64,000 bases of DNA from Evansella sp. LMS18 (GCF_024362785.1 NZ_CP093301.1:2914001-2978000); one strand, 5' to 3'; positions 54,349-63,958 are shown, counted from the first letter of the stretch. Notes: a model not told the origin generated them from the letters alone. Made by a program: numbers and translations.

Positions 54349-54720
54349 ATGAACAAACACGAAGCAGAATTCAGCAATCTTGTAAGGTCGTTCCGTAAGA
54401 GACATATGGGTAAAGGCCCGAGCCAGATAAAAACTACCTTCTGTAAAAACTGGGCTATTTCCGAGATGGAGGGGAATCTTTCCCCCGTCGAAAAGTTCAT
54501 TGCCACTTCTGACGATGGAAAACAAATGCTAAGGGCAGCGAGAACGGAAATGGTAAAAGATATTTACAGGAACAACCCGCCTGTTGAGATGGAAGAACTG
54601 CTGGGTGCAAAATTTGTTGAACTGTTCGTTGATATTAATATTGAAAAAGATAAAGGCATGTCCATCTTTGTTTTTGACGAAGATCTTGAAAAGAAATTCG
54701 GGTCTGGAAGAGACTCATAG
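54349..54720 (+). CDS. DUF2294 / MpsC-like protein
   Basis: A 123-residue soluble protein resembling the DUF2294 family, later linked to MpsC of the S. aureus MpsABC sodium/bicarbonate system: NLVRSFRKRHMGKGPSQIKTTF, then NPPVEMEELLGAKFVELFVD. MpsA/B homologues are not encoded next to it. In this operon its role is unclear. ATG 54349 follows AAAGAAGG. Confidence 0.65.
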   Translation: MNKHEAEFSNLVRSFRKRHMGKGPSQIKTTFCKNWAISEMEGNLSPVEKFIATSDDGKQMLRAARTEMVKDIYRNNPPVEMEELLGAKFVELFVDINIEKDKGMSIFVFDEDLEKKFGSGRDS

Positions 54721-54783
54721 ATTACCAATAACGCCTTCACAGGAAGACAGCTGAGAAAATAATTAACCGCAGAGGTGAGAGTA

Positions 54784-57141
54784 ATGGGGAAAACGAAACA
54801 CCAGGGACCAATGAAGAAAATGAAAATGCCTGCCCCGGAACACTGGGTGAGCCCGATTCCATTCGGCCTTGGAAAAATTAAGCCGAAACATATCAGAGAT
54901 ACGATGAAAACGGTCTGGGAAAACAAAGACAACTTAGGATATGCCACAAACATCATTACAAAAGGTGTATGTGACGGATGTGCACTCGGTGTGTCCGGGC
55001 TTTATGACCAGACGCTGACAGGACCGCATATTTGTACAACGAGGCTGAACGTACTCAGGTTGAATACGATGCCTGCTGTAAAGCCGGAAATTCTTCACTC
55101 TGACATTGACGAACTGCGCAAGTATTCCAGCACTGAGCTCAGGCAGCTTGGCCGGATACCATACCCGATGATCCGCAGAAAAGGGGAGCGGAAGTTTTCC
55201 AGGCTTACATGGGACGATGCGTTGGATATGATCGGGGATAAAATGAAGCAGCTTGATCCGAAGCAGTACGCATTTTATTTAACTTCCCGGGGAATAACAA
55301 ACGAATCCTATTATGTAGCTGGGAAGGTTTCAAGATTCCTTGGGACAAACAATATCGATAACGCTTCACGGATCTGCCACTCTCCGAGTAAAACGGCCTT
55401 GAAGCGCTCCATCGGTGTTGGGGCTTCCACTTCCAACTACCAGGACTGGATTGGGACTGACGTACTCGTATTCTGGGGAAGCGTGGCATCGAACAGTTCT
55501 CCTGTTTCCACGAAATATATGCTGGAAGCGAAGAAAAAGGGAACAAAGATTATTGTTATAAATCCATATAGAGAGCCTTCTATGGAAAAATACTGGATTC
55601 CTTCTAACCCGGAATCTGCGATTTTCGGTACGAAAGTCGCTGATGATTTCTATCAGGTGAATATTGGCGGAGACATCGCATTCATGCACGGAATTATGAA
55701 GCACTGGTTCGAAATGGAAGAAAAGCAGCACGGTTCTGCAATCAACCATGAATTCGTGAACGAGCATGTAAATGGTTATGAAGATATCAAAGCAAACGTT
55801 GATGCCCAGTCCTGGGATGAAATTATTAAGTCTTCCGGTGTCACTAAGGAAAGAATCATAGAGTTAGCAGAACTTCTTGCGAACAGTAAAAATGCAGTTT
55901 TTGCATGGGCGCTCGGCCTTACGATGCACTCTTTCGCAACAGACAACATTTCACAAGTGGCAAACCTGGCGCTTCTCCGCGGCTTCTTAGGCCGCAAGCA
56001 CAGCGGACTCATGCCTTTCCGCGGACACTCCAGTGTTCAGGGAAGCGGTGAAATGGGAGCTGACCCGTTTGTCCTCCCAGGAGGAGATTTCCAGGGTGAC
56101 AATATTGGCCGTGTGGAAAAGCTCTGGGGCTTTGATCTTCCAAAATGGCAGGGTGACGTTGTAGGTGTAACGCTGGAAAACATTCTTCTTCCTGAAGACC
56201 ATGAACGCAAAATTAAGCTCTACTATCTGTCAGGAGGTAACTTCCTGGAGACAATGCCAGATCCGCACTTCGTGGAAAAAGCACTGTCCGAACTGGATAT
56301 TCGCGTCCACCAGGATATTATCTTAAATACTTCCACTCTTGTAGACGCTAAAGAAGCGGTTATCGTTCTTCCGGCAAAAACACGTTATGAGCAGGAAGAC
56401 GGGGGAACCTCTACTTCAACAGAGCGTATGGTATATTTCTCTCCGGAAATACCGGGAAATAAAAACAGAATCGAAGAGGCCCGTGCAGAGTGGAAAATCT
56501 ATATAGATCTGGCGAAGAGAATAAAACCGGAAACCGCACACCTCGTTGAGTTTGAGAGCGGTCATGAAATCCGTGAAGAAATTGCTAAAGCGAACCCGAA
56601 TTATGATGGAGTTCAGCACCTTAAAAAACAGGGTGATGTTTTCCAGTGGGGAGGCGCATGGTTATGTGAAGATGGAATCTGCCCTACTCCGGACGGAAAA
56701 GGAAATCTGATTCCTGTAGAAATTCCGGATCTTAATAAACAGCCTGGAGATTTCAATCTCACAACGAGACGAGGAAAGCAGTTCAACTCCATGGTCTATA
56801 AAGAAACAGATCCAATAAATGGTGCAGAAAGATACGATGTACTGATAAATGAAGAAGACGCAAGAAAACACAGTATTCAGGAAGGCGAAGGCGTTGTTCT
56901 GTACAACCAGTACGGAGTATTCCAGGGCCGTGCCAAGTTCGCGGACATCATTAAAGGCAACCTGGGCGTACACTTCCCTGAAGGAAACTTTCTCCTTCCA
57001 AAAGGGCGCTACGAGAAGTTCGCTAAGATTCCTGATTACAACGTGGGAGTTAAGCTTGAAAAAGCGGATAAGTTTAACGCCCGCAAGGATACACAATACC
57101 TTGAAAAGCGCATTGACGATCTGGAAACAGAAGTCAGCTAA
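54784..57141 (+). CDS. Molybdopterin oxidoreductase, FdhF/YdeP family (formate-dehydrogenase-like)
   Basis: A 785-residue molybdenum-type oxidoreductase of the YdeP/FdhF family. Iron-sulfur cysteines are at about 63, 66 and 84 (GVCDGCAL, HICTTR). The likely metal ligand is Cys198 in ASRICHSPS, at the place where FdhF carries selenocysteine. The C-terminal molydop-binding domain begins near residue 670. FdhD and MoaA follow in the operon, supporting a molybdenum-dependent enzyme. Formate is the best guess for the substrate but the family includes others. ATG 54784 is 6 bases after GAGGTG; a GTG three codons earlier is less likely. Confidence 0.88.
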   Translation: MGKTKHQGPMKKMKMPAPEHWVSPIPFGLGKIKPKHIRDTMKTVWENKDNLGYATNIITKGVCDGCALGVSGLYDQTLTGPHICTTRLNVLRLNTMPAVKPEILHSDIDELRKYSSTELRQLGRIPYPMIRRKGERKFSRLTWDDALDMIGDKMKQLDPKQYAFYLTSRGITNESYYVAGKVSRFLGTNNIDNASRICHSPSKTALKRSIGVGASTSNYQDWIGTDVLVFWGSVASNSSPVSTKYMLEAKKKGTKIIVINPYREPSMEKYWIPSNPESAIFGTKVADDFYQVNIGGDIAFMHGIMKHWFEMEEKQHGSAINHEFVNEHVNGYEDIKANVDAQSWDEIIKSSGVTKERIIELAELLANSKNAVFAWALGLTMHSFATDNISQVANLALLRGFLGRKHSGLMPFRGHSSVQGSGEMGADPFVLPGGDFQGDNIGRVEKLWGFDLPKWQGDVVGVTLENILLPEDHERKIKLYYLSGGNFLETMPDPHFVEKALSELDIRVHQDIILNTSTLVDAKEAVIVLPAKTRYEQEDGGTSTSTERMVYFSPEIPGNKNRIEEARAEWKIYIDLAKRIKPETAHLVEFESGHEIREEIAKANPNYDGVQHLKKQGDVFQWGGAWLCEDGICPTPDGKGNLIPVEIPDLNKQPGDFNLTTRRGKQFNSMVYKETDPINGAERYDVLINEEDARKHSIQEGEGVVLYNQYGVFQGRAKFADIIKGNLGVHFPEGNFLLPKGRYEKFAKIPDYNVGVKLEKADKFNARKDTQYLEKRIDDLETEVS

Positions 57142-57212
57142 GGGAATCAAAGCTATCAACAGACAGGCATCAGAGTGTAAAAATAAAGCACTGCTGAAAA
57201 GGAGACGTCGAA

Positions 57213-58007
57213 ATGTACAATGTAAAGGAAATTCAGCCAGTTACGAAATATGAAGATGGTATGCTGCATGAAATGGAAGATTCGATAGCAACGGAGTACC
57301 CGTTAACCGTATACGTTAACGGGGAAGAGTTTGCGACTATGGTTTGCACACCGACAAACATGGAAGAACTTATAGTGGGCTTCCTGGCTTCAGACGGGCT
57401 GATTCGTTTTCCGGATGAAATTGAATCTCTTTCAATAGACGAATCAAAAGGCTTTGCATATGTAGATTTAAAAAACAAGTCCATTTCAGGCGAATCGTTT
57501 TCAAATAAGCGCTTTATTGGCTCCTGCTGCGGCAAGAGCAGGCAGTTTTATTTCCAGCATGACGCCAAGACAGCTAAAACCATTACAAGCAGAACAACCA
57601 TTACAGTGGAAAACTGTATTAAGCTGATGCGTGAAATGCAGGAAGGATCCTCCGATTTTCAGGAAACAGGAGGCCTCCACAATACGGCCCTCTGTTCAAC
57701 TGACGGGGTAATCCTTTCCAGGTCCGATATTGGGCGCCATAATGCCCTTGATAAAATATATGGACACTGCCTGCTAAATAATGTAAGTTTAAAAGAAAAG
57801 ATCATCGTTTTCAGCGGAAGGATTTCTTCTGAAGTCCTTCTGAAAGTCTCAAAAATCGGAGTAGGAATAATCCTTTCCAAGTCAGCGCCGACAACACTTG
57901 CCATCGAGCTGGCGGAAGATCTGGGGATTACTGCTGTAGGTTTCGTTCGCGGCAACAGGTTAAACATCTACAGCCATCCTGATCGGATTATTAACGAAGT
58001 TAACTGA
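57213..58007 (+). CDS. fdhD: Formate dehydrogenase accessory sulfurtransferase FdhD
   Basis: A 264-residue FdhD protein. Conserved: ATMVCTPTNMEELIVGFLAS near the N-terminus, the CxxC-type loop seen here as GSCCGKS (two adjacent Cys at about 107-108), then GGLHNTALCS, RSDIGRHNALDKIYG and SGRISSEVLLKV. FdhD transfers sulfur to the molybdenum cofactor of formate dehydrogenases. AAAAGGAGACGTC precedes the ATG. Lies 71 bases after the oxidoreductase. Confidence 0.92.
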   Translation: MYNVKEIQPVTKYEDGMLHEMEDSIATEYPLTVYVNGEEFATMVCTPTNMEELIVGFLASDGLIRFPDEIESLSIDESKGFAYVDLKNKSISGESFSNKRFIGSCCGKSRQFYFQHDAKTAKTITSRTTITVENCIKLMREMQEGSSDFQETGGLHNTALCSTDGVILSRSDIGRHNALDKIYGHCLLNNVSLKEKIIVFSGRISSEVLLKVSKIGVGIILSKSAPTTLAIELAEDLGITAVGFVRGNRLNIYSHPDRIINEVN

Positions 58008-58081
58008 TCAGTGTTTTTATTCCGCTCCTCTGATGAGACTTATACTGGAACAACATCCAAACGCAGAGAGGAAGGGGTAAA

Positions 58082-59137
58082 ATGAGTGGGCAGAAACTTA
58101 AAATTTTTGATTCGTTAGCCCGTCCATTGAAAGATTTGCGAATTTCAGTTACTGACCAGTGCAATTTCAGATGCTCCTACTGTATGCCTGCAGAAATATT
58201 CGGTCCGGATTTTCCGTTTTTAAAACAAACAGAGCTGCTGTCTTTCGATGAAATCGTACGTCTCGTACGCCAGTTTGCAAAAATGGGAGTGGAAAAACTC
58301 CGCATCACAGGCGGGGAACCACTATTGCGAAAAGACCTTCATCTATTAATCAGGGAGTTAAATAAAGTTGAAGGAATAAAAGATATCGCGCTTACAACAA
58401 ACGGTGTTTTTCTCCCAAAGCAGGCGGACAAGCTGAGGGCGGCAGGCTTGAAGCGGATAAATGTCAGTCTGGATGCTATTGAAGATGAAGTATTCAAGAA
58501 GATGAACGGCCGTAATGTCGGAACCGGACCAGTATTAAAAGGTATCGCGGCAGCGCAAAAAGCCGGGCTTGGCGTAAAAGTAAACACTGTGGTAAAAAAA
58601 GGAGCCAACGAATCGCAAATCATTCCTCTAGCTTCTCATTTTAAAGGTTCGGGGGTTGTTCTCCGTTTCATCGAGTTTATGGATGTTGGAAACACGAACG
58701 GCTGGAACTACGAAAGTGTTGTAACTAAAAAAGAGATTGTTGAACGGATCAGCGAGGTTTTCCCGCTGGAGACAGCCGATGCCAACTACTATGGCGAGGT
58801 CGCGGACCGCTTTGAATATAAGGATGGCACTGGAGAGGTAGGCGTAATCTCCTCCGTATCCGATTCCTTCTGTTCCAGCTGTACCAGGGCGAGGCTCTCA
58901 GCTGACGGTAAGCTTTACACCTGTCTCTTCGCCAGCAGCGGTACAGATATCCGGGAGCTGGTGAGAAGTGGTGCGGATGACCAGGAAATATTGGCGAACC
59001 TTGTGGCAGTCTGGGAAAAACGGGATGACCGCTATTCAGATGAACGCCAGGAAGAAGCATTGTCCGGAGCTGGAACTGGTTCATCAACTGGGCGGAAACA
59101 GCGGCGGAAAATTGAAATGTCTTATATTGGCGGGTAA
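58082..59137 (+). CDS. moaA: GTP 3',8-cyclase MoaA
   Basis: A 351-residue radical-SAM enzyme for molybdopterin synthesis. The CNFRCSYC (CxxxCxxC) cluster site is at about residues 27-34, [10 protein letters not shown] follows, and the C-terminal second-cluster cysteines lie in [20 protein letters not shown]. The protein ends in GG, the conserved tail inserted into the active site. It shows that this operon helps supply the cofactor for the oxidoreductase. AGAGAGGAAGGGG lies upstream. Confidence 0.93.
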   Translation: MSGQKLKIFDSLARPLKDLRISVTDQCNFRCSYCMPAEIFGPDFPFLKQTELLSFDEIVRLVRQFAKMGVEKLRITGGEPLLRKDLHLLIRELNKVEGIKDIALTTNGVFLPKQADKLRAAGLKRINVSLDAIEDEVFKKMNGRNVGTGPVLKGIAAAQKAGLGVKVNTVVKKGANESQIIPLASHFKGSGVVLRFIEFMDVGNTNGWNYESVVTKKEIVERISEVFPLETADANYYGEVADRFEYKDGTGEVGVISSVSDSFCSSCTRARLSADGKLYTCLFASSGTDIRELVRSGADDQEILANLVAVWEKRDDRYSDERQEEALSGAGTGSSTGRKQRRKIEMSYIGG

Positions 59138-59169
59138 TTTTATAGTGATTGCCGAATGTGGTGATAAGG

Positions 59170-59204
59170 AAACGGTGCTGCTTTGGAGGCGGCGCCGTTT
59201 TTTT
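59170..59204 (+). terminator. Terminator of the formate/molybdenum operon
   Basis: AACGGTGC / GCGCCGTT stem (one G-T pair) followed by TTTTTTT. Confidence 0.85.
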
Positions 59205-59261
59205 GTATGGAAGAAAGGATTTTTTTATAGCAAAACAAATGTCAAATGCTTGAAGAGGGAG

Positions 59262-59585
59262 CTGATTCACGAAAAGGAGCGTCTAATTCTCGAAAAGGCA
59301 GGTTTCATTCTCGAAATCAGGTGGTCAATTCTCGAAGTGGGGATTCATTCTCGAAAAGGAGCGTCTAATTCTCGAAAAGGCAGGCTTCATTCTCGAAGTA
59401 AGGTGGTTAATTCTCGAAGTGGGGATCCTACCTGCGAAATCGTAGTGCCAACCTGCGAAACGGACACGTTAACCTGCGAAATAAGGTGTCTTACCTGCGA
59501 GATGAGATTCTACCTGCGAAACCGCCGCGCCAACCTGCGAAAATGAAGGTTTTATTTGCGATATCAGTCGGTCAACCTGCGAAAC
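59262..59585 (+). repeat. Direct-core array with two successive core types
   Basis: ATTCTCGAAA-type cores start at 59265, 59286, 59307, 59328, 59347, 59368, 59389 and 59410; ACCTGCGAAA-type cores follow at 59431, 59452, 59473, 59494, 59513, 59534, 59555 (degenerate) and 59576. Steps are 21, 21, 21 and 19 bp, an 82-bp unit of four cores, as in the 32-kb array. It begins after the moaA terminator. The stretch 59590-59700 is C- and A-rich with no gene. Confidence 0.9.
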
Positions 59586-59750
59586 GGTATTTTAACCACA
59601 TTCACCAAACCCATCCGACAATAAATCACCAACAAAACTTTCCTACCTCATAATCAAAACACCGTGACCTCCCCCTTAAAAGTATTGTAGACTTAATGAA
59701 AGAGAATTTTGCAGTTTACACACATTCATCAAAGGAGAGGAGCTTCACTT

Positions 59751-61532
59751 ATGAGTAATATTAAAGCCTATTTGCACGTACGTACGGCGAAGAACCCCGT
59801 TTACAGCCCGGACGGCGGCAGCCTTAGTTTTATCACCGATTACACAGGTCTGCCCCAGGCATGGGAAATAAAATCTTCAAAGAGCTGGCCATCACAAATA
59901 TCTTTTACTGACGAAAGAATTATTTTTCTCAAATACATAACAGGTACGAAAAAGCGTATCATCGGTATGGATGAAGGTGTTAACGAACGGACACAGCTAT
60001 TTCTCCTGAATGAGGACGGCAGCCTGAAGCCGCTCACAGATTCACCGGACCATATTCATACATACGGAGGGAGCTCTCCGGACGGCGAATGGATAGCCTG
60101 GGCGAGCAACAGAAGGCACCCTGCTTTTTTCGACCTCTACATCCAGAACATTAATTCACTTGAGATCAGGAACATATTCACTGGCGAAGGAAATTATAAT
60201 GTTTTAAAATGGCATCCGGACGGAAATAAACTGCTTATTGAAAAATCTTTCTCGGGGCTTGATAATATACTTGGCATCCTGGACCTGGAGTCAGGAAAAA
60301 CAGACTGGATTACGGAACGTGAAGGAGAGGCAAAATATGCAGCACCACAGTTCAGCGAGGATGGAAGCAGCCTCTATGTGCTGACAAATAAAGGGGAAGA
60401 ATTCCTCGGCCTCGCTGCAATAAATCTAATTGAGAAGACGTTAAAATGGCTGGATAAAAGAAACTGGGACCTGGAAGACCTGGTAATGAGTCCTGATAAA
60501 AAATTTCTCGCTTATACTGTTAATGAAGGGGGAATATCAAAGGGGACGCTCTACAACCTGGAAGAGGAAAAAACAGAAACATGGGAAACTCCGCAGGGGG
60601 TAATTACAGAGCTCGCGTTTTCCCCTGACAGCAGGAAAATCGCTTTTGTCCTTAACGGGGCATCCACCCCATCTGATATCTGGGAACTCAACCTGGACAC
60701 TATGAAAACAGCAAGGCTTACATATGTTTCCCAGACACCGGCGGTTGAAGAAAAACTTATTGAACCGGAACTTATAAAATACACTTCCTTTGACGGCCTG
60801 GAAGTACCTGCTTTTTATTACAAGCCGAAAAATCACCACAAAGGAAAACTCCCTGTTGTCGTGTTCGTCCACGGCGGGCCGGAAAGCCAGATCCGTTCTG
60901 TGTACAATCCGTTTCTTCAGTATTTCCTGAGTGAAGGCTATGCTGTCTGCACACCGAATGTGCGGGGAAGCACCGGTTACGGAAAGACGTATACCCACCT
61001 GGACGATGTAAGGAAAAGAATGGATTCTGTAAAGGATTTAAATGCCCTTGCAGACTGGCTCGTTAAAGAAGGAGACGCTGATCCTCACAAACTGGCTATT
61101 ATGGGGCGAAGCTACGGCGGTTTCATGGTGCTTGCATCGATTACACATTATCCGGAAATCTGGTCAGCAGCCATAGATATTGTAGGAATCTCGAGCTTTA
61201 AAACTTTCCTGGAAAACACAGGGCCATGGCGGCGCAAATTAAGGGAAGCGGAGTATGGGAGCATTGAAAATGACGGGGATTTCTTCGATGAGATCGACCC
61301 TCTGCACCGGACAGCCGACATTACGTGTCCGCTGCTTGTCCTCCATGGAGCAAATGATCCTCGCGTCCCTGTAGAAGAAACGGAGCAGATTGTCGCTGAG
61401 CTGGAGGGAAGGAACCATCCTGTATCTTATATCCGATTTGAAGATGAAGGGCATTTTTTCGTAAAGTTAAAAAATAATATAACTGCATACACAGCGTCAG
61501 CGGAATTTCTCGATAATTATATAAAAGATTAA
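59751..61532 (+). CDS. S9 family serine peptidase (prolyl oligopeptidase-like)
   Basis: A 593-residue peptidase: an N-terminal beta-propeller made of WD40-like/PD40 repeats (VYSPDGGSLSFITDYTG, LKWHPDGNKLLIEKSF, LAFSPDSRKIAFVLNG) and a C-terminal alpha/beta hydrolase domain with nucleophile in GRSYGGF (about residue 463), Asp in GANDPRV and His in DEGHFF. The propeller filters access to the active site, limiting it to short peptides. No signal peptide, so it is cytoplasmic. ATG 59751 follows AAAGGAGAGG by 10 bases; the upstream ATG at 59709 has no ribosome site. Confidence 0.9.
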   Translation: MSNIKAYLHVRTAKNPVYSPDGGSLSFITDYTGLPQAWEIKSSKSWPSQISFTDERIIFLKYITGTKKRIIGMDEGVNERTQLFLLNEDGSLKPLTDSPDHIHTYGGSSPDGEWIAWASNRRHPAFFDLYIQNINSLEIRNIFTGEGNYNVLKWHPDGNKLLIEKSFSGLDNILGILDLESGKTDWITEREGEAKYAAPQFSEDGSSLYVLTNKGEEFLGLAAINLIEKTLKWLDKRNWDLEDLVMSPDKKFLAYTVNEGGISKGTLYNLEEEKTETWETPQGVITELAFSPDSRKIAFVLNGASTPSDIWELNLDTMKTARLTYVSQTPAVEEKLIEPELIKYTSFDGLEVPAFYYKPKNHHKGKLPVVVFVHGGPESQIRSVYNPFLQYFLSEGYAVCTPNVRGSTGYGKTYTHLDDVRKRMDSVKDLNALADWLVKEGDADPHKLAIMGRSYGGFMVLASITHYPEIWSAAIDIVGISSFKTFLENTGPWRRKLREAEYGSIENDGDFFDEIDPLHRTADITCPLLVLHGANDPRVPVEETEQIVAELEGRNHPVSYIRFEDEGHFFVKLKNNITAYTASAEFLDNYIKD

Positions 61533-61600
61533 TCATGGGCGGCCCGCCTGTTCCAGAAGGCGGCCCCCCTTCCTAATAAATAAGGCAGAAGGTGAGTTAG

Positions 61601-62692
61601 TTGGAAAAAAAGAAAATTATGTTTACCGGCGGCGGGTCTGCAGGGCATGTTACGCCGAATATAGCGATTATCAATCAAATGGATAAAGAAAAATGGGATA
61701 TCCAATATATCGGATCTCATGAAGGTATAGAGAAAGAACTAATTGGCAAAACAAATATCCCATACCATGGCATTTCCAGCGGGAAGCTCCGCAGGTATTT
61801 CAGTTTGAAGAATTTCACCGATATTTACAGGATCCAGTTCGGTTTTCTTCAGGCGAGCAGTATCCTGAGGAAGCAAAAGCCTGACGTTGTTTTTTCAAAA
61901 GGAGGGTTTGTAACCGTCCCTGTCGTTATCGCTGCGAGATCACTGCACATTCCGGTTTTCCTTCATGAAAGTGATATTACGCCAGGACTTGCAAATAAAA
62001 TTGCAAAAAGGTTCGCAACAAGGATTTTCACATCCTTTGATGAAGCGGCAGCCCATTTTCCACAGGAAAAAACAAAGGCTGTAGGAACACCGATCAGAAA
62101 GGAATTATTTGAGGGAGATGCTGAAAAAGGCAGGGGTTTCCTCAAGTTTACGAAAGAAAAGCCTGTCCTTGCCATAATGGGAGGGAGCCTGGGGGCCAGA
62201 AAGATTAATGAAACAGTAAGAGAAGGGCTTTCCGGTCTTCTGGAACAGTTTCAGATTGTCCATATATGCGGTAAAGGCAATGTGGATGAAAGTCTGGAGG
62301 GCACACCAGGGTATAAACAGTTTGAATATGTTCATGATGAGTTGTCTGACATCCTGGCTGCCACGGATTACATGATTACCCGGGGTGGTTCAAATGCCAT
62401 CTTTGAATTTCTGAATCTCCGTATTCCGATGCTGATTATCCCGTTAACACGGCAGCAGAGCCGGGGCGACCAGATTTTAAACGCCAAGTCTTTTGAAAAG
62501 AAAGGCTATGCCTATATGCTTGAAGAAGAAGATTTATCACAGGCGAGTCTGCTTCAAAAGCTGACGGATTTACGTGGTGCGGCTGATGGGATGAAAGAAA
62601 AGATGGAAGAAGCAGCCGGGAAAAACACAGTGGAACAAATTATTGAAGAAATAGAAGCTGCTGCAGACAGAAGAAAGGGCGGCCCAAAATAA
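61601..62692 (+). CDS. murG: UDP-GlcNAc transferase MurG
   Basis: A 363-residue glycosyltransferase of family GT28 (MurG): FTGGGSAGHVTPN glycine-rich loop 1 at residues 5-17, GGFVTVPVVIAA loop 2, GGSLGARKINETV loop 3 and ITRGGSNAIFEFL (the TRGG/donor site). MurG adds GlcNAc to lipid I in peptidoglycan synthesis. The gene stands alone, not in a division cluster, so it may be a second copy. TTG at 61601 follows AAGGTGA by 5 bases. Confidence 0.9.
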   Translation: MEKKKIMFTGGGSAGHVTPNIAIINQMDKEKWDIQYIGSHEGIEKELIGKTNIPYHGISSGKLRRYFSLKNFTDIYRIQFGFLQASSILRKQKPDVVFSKGGFVTVPVVIAARSLHIPVFLHESDITPGLANKIAKRFATRIFTSFDEAAAHFPQEKTKAVGTPIRKELFEGDAEKGRGFLKFTKEKPVLAIMGGSLGARKINETVREGLSGLLEQFQIVHICGKGNVDESLEGTPGYKQFEYVHDELSDILAATDYMITRGGSNAIFEFLNLRIPMLIIPLTRQQSRGDQILNAKSFEKKGYAYMLEEEDLSQASLLQKLTDLRGAADGMKEKMEEAAGKNTVEQIIEEIEAAADRRKGGPK

Positions 62693-62701
62693 TAGATGAT
62701 A

Positions 62702-62780
62702 AAAAAGGAGCCTGAACATAGCTGCTTTCAGTTGCCAGGATTACACCTGCAGCTGTCGCAGCTATAAGGGCTCCTTTTTA
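62702..62780 (+). terminator. Long terminator hairpin after murG
   Basis: Three nested stems: AAAAAGGAGCC / GGGCTCCTTTTT, ATAGCTGC / GCAGCTAT and an inner AGTTGCCAGG / CCTGCAGCT. Much longer than usual terminators. Confidence 0.8.
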
Positions 62781-62827
62781 ATACGGCTAATTTAATTAAT
62801 TTAGCAAAAGCTAATACCAGTCATTTA

Positions 62828-62885
62828 GTTCAGCTGACAATCAGTGGTGGACGAGCAGCATCTCCACTGATGAAGTTTCACTTTA
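62828..62885 (+). repeat. 58-bp dispersed repeat, copy 2
   Basis: GTTCAGCTGACAATCAGTGG ... CCACTGATGAAGTTTCACTT, the same length as copy 1 at 43245 and matching at both ends. It lies directly upstream of the Na/Ca antiporter gene. Confidence 0.75.
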
Positions 62886-62904
62886 CTCAAAGAAGGTGTT
62901 CAAA

Positions 62905-63870
62905 ATGCTGGTATACATTCTTTTGTTAGCAGGCTTTGTTTTATTAATTAAAGGTGCTGATTATTTCATAGACGGCTCCTCGGGGATTGCCTCCCGGTTT
63001 AATGTCTCTCCCCTCATCGTAGGACTTACGATCGTGGCTTTTGGCACAGGCGCACCTGAAGCGACAGTGAGCATTATCGCTGCCCTGGAGGAAAGTGCGG
63101 ACCTGACAATCGGGAACGTGGTAGGTAGTAACATCCTTAACATTTCTCTTGTAGTGGGGGTTACCGCCTTCATCTTTCCATTGAAGGTTACGAGTTCCAC
63201 AGTAAGAAAAGAGATTCCGTTTACCTTTTTATCCAGTGTCGCCCTGATTGTCCTTATAAGCGATGTTGTTTTGCAGGACGCCGCCGTTAATGTGATCACA
63301 AGAAGTGACGGACTCATTTTTTTACTGTTTTTCTCGATTTTTATGTATTACATATTTGAAGCAGCCCGTAAAAGCAGAGATAAAATTGTGGAGGATTCGG
63401 TTCCGAAAAATGAAACAAACGGTGCGTGGGGAAAACTACTGCTTTTAACAGCAGGTGGGCTTGGAGGTATCGTCCTTGGAGGCTATTTAGTTGTGGAAAC
63501 AAGCACATCCATCGCCTACAGATTCGGCATGAGTGAAACCCTTGCAGGTCTCACGATCGTTGCAATCGGTTCTTCGTTACCTGAGCTTGTTACTTCGGTG
63601 GCTGCAGCTCTCAAGAAACAAAGTGAAATAGCTATCGGCAACATTGTCGGAAGTTCTATTTTTAATATTTTGTTTGTTCTGGGGATTGCTTCGGTGATAA
63701 CACCTCTCCCGGTAGACAGTAAAATATTCCTTGATGCAGCAGTGATGACGCTTCTGACAATAGTTCTTTATATTTTTTCCAGGACACAATGCAACGTGGG
63801 CCGGTATGAAGGGCTGGCACTTGTGGGAGCGTACGCTGTTTATCTTGTTTATATCATAATCAGAAATTAA
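62905..63870 (+). CDS. Calcium/sodium antiporter (YrbG-like)
   Basis: A 321-residue exchanger with the two-fold Na_Ca_ex repeat: FGTGAPEATVSIIAALEES in repeat 1 and AIGSSLPELVTSVAAALKKQ in repeat 2 hold the acidic cation-binding residues, each followed by GNVVGSNILNI / GNIVGSSIFNI. Ten hydrophobic segments. It exports calcium against sodium entry. ATG 62905 is 7 bases after AGAAGG; a GTG at 62896 overlaps that site. Confidence 0.9.
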   Translation: MLVYILLLAGFVLLIKGADYFIDGSSGIASRFNVSPLIVGLTIVAFGTGAPEATVSIIAALEESADLTIGNVVGSNILNISLVVGVTAFIFPLKVTSSTVRKEIPFTFLSSVALIVLISDVVLQDAAVNVITRSDGLIFLLFFSIFMYYIFEAARKSRDKIVEDSVPKNETNGAWGKLLLLTAGGLGGIVLGGYLVVETSTSIAYRFGMSETLAGLTIVAIGSSLPELVTSVAAALKKQSEIAIGNIVGSSIFNILFVLGIASVITPLPVDSKIFLDAAVMTLLTIVLYIFSRTQCNVGRYEGLALVGAYAVYLVYIIIRN

Positions 63871-63925
63871 CTTCCGTGTCTTCCGTGGATGGCGTCTCAC
63901 ATATGGCAGGCGGACGCATATAAAT

Positions 63926-63958
63926 AAAAGAAGGAGAGGGTCATCTCTCCTTCTTTTC
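63926..63958 (+). terminator. Terminator after the antiporter gene
   Basis: AAAAGAAGGAGAG / CTCTCCTTCTTTT perfect 13-bp stem with a 6-base loop. The last 40 bases of the window show nothing else. Confidence 0.9.

Noticed and set aside
58968-59546. 192-codon ORF over the end of moaA and the 59-kb array
   Set aside because: It runs out of frame through moaA and then follows the 21-bp repeat; no ribosome site and no homology.
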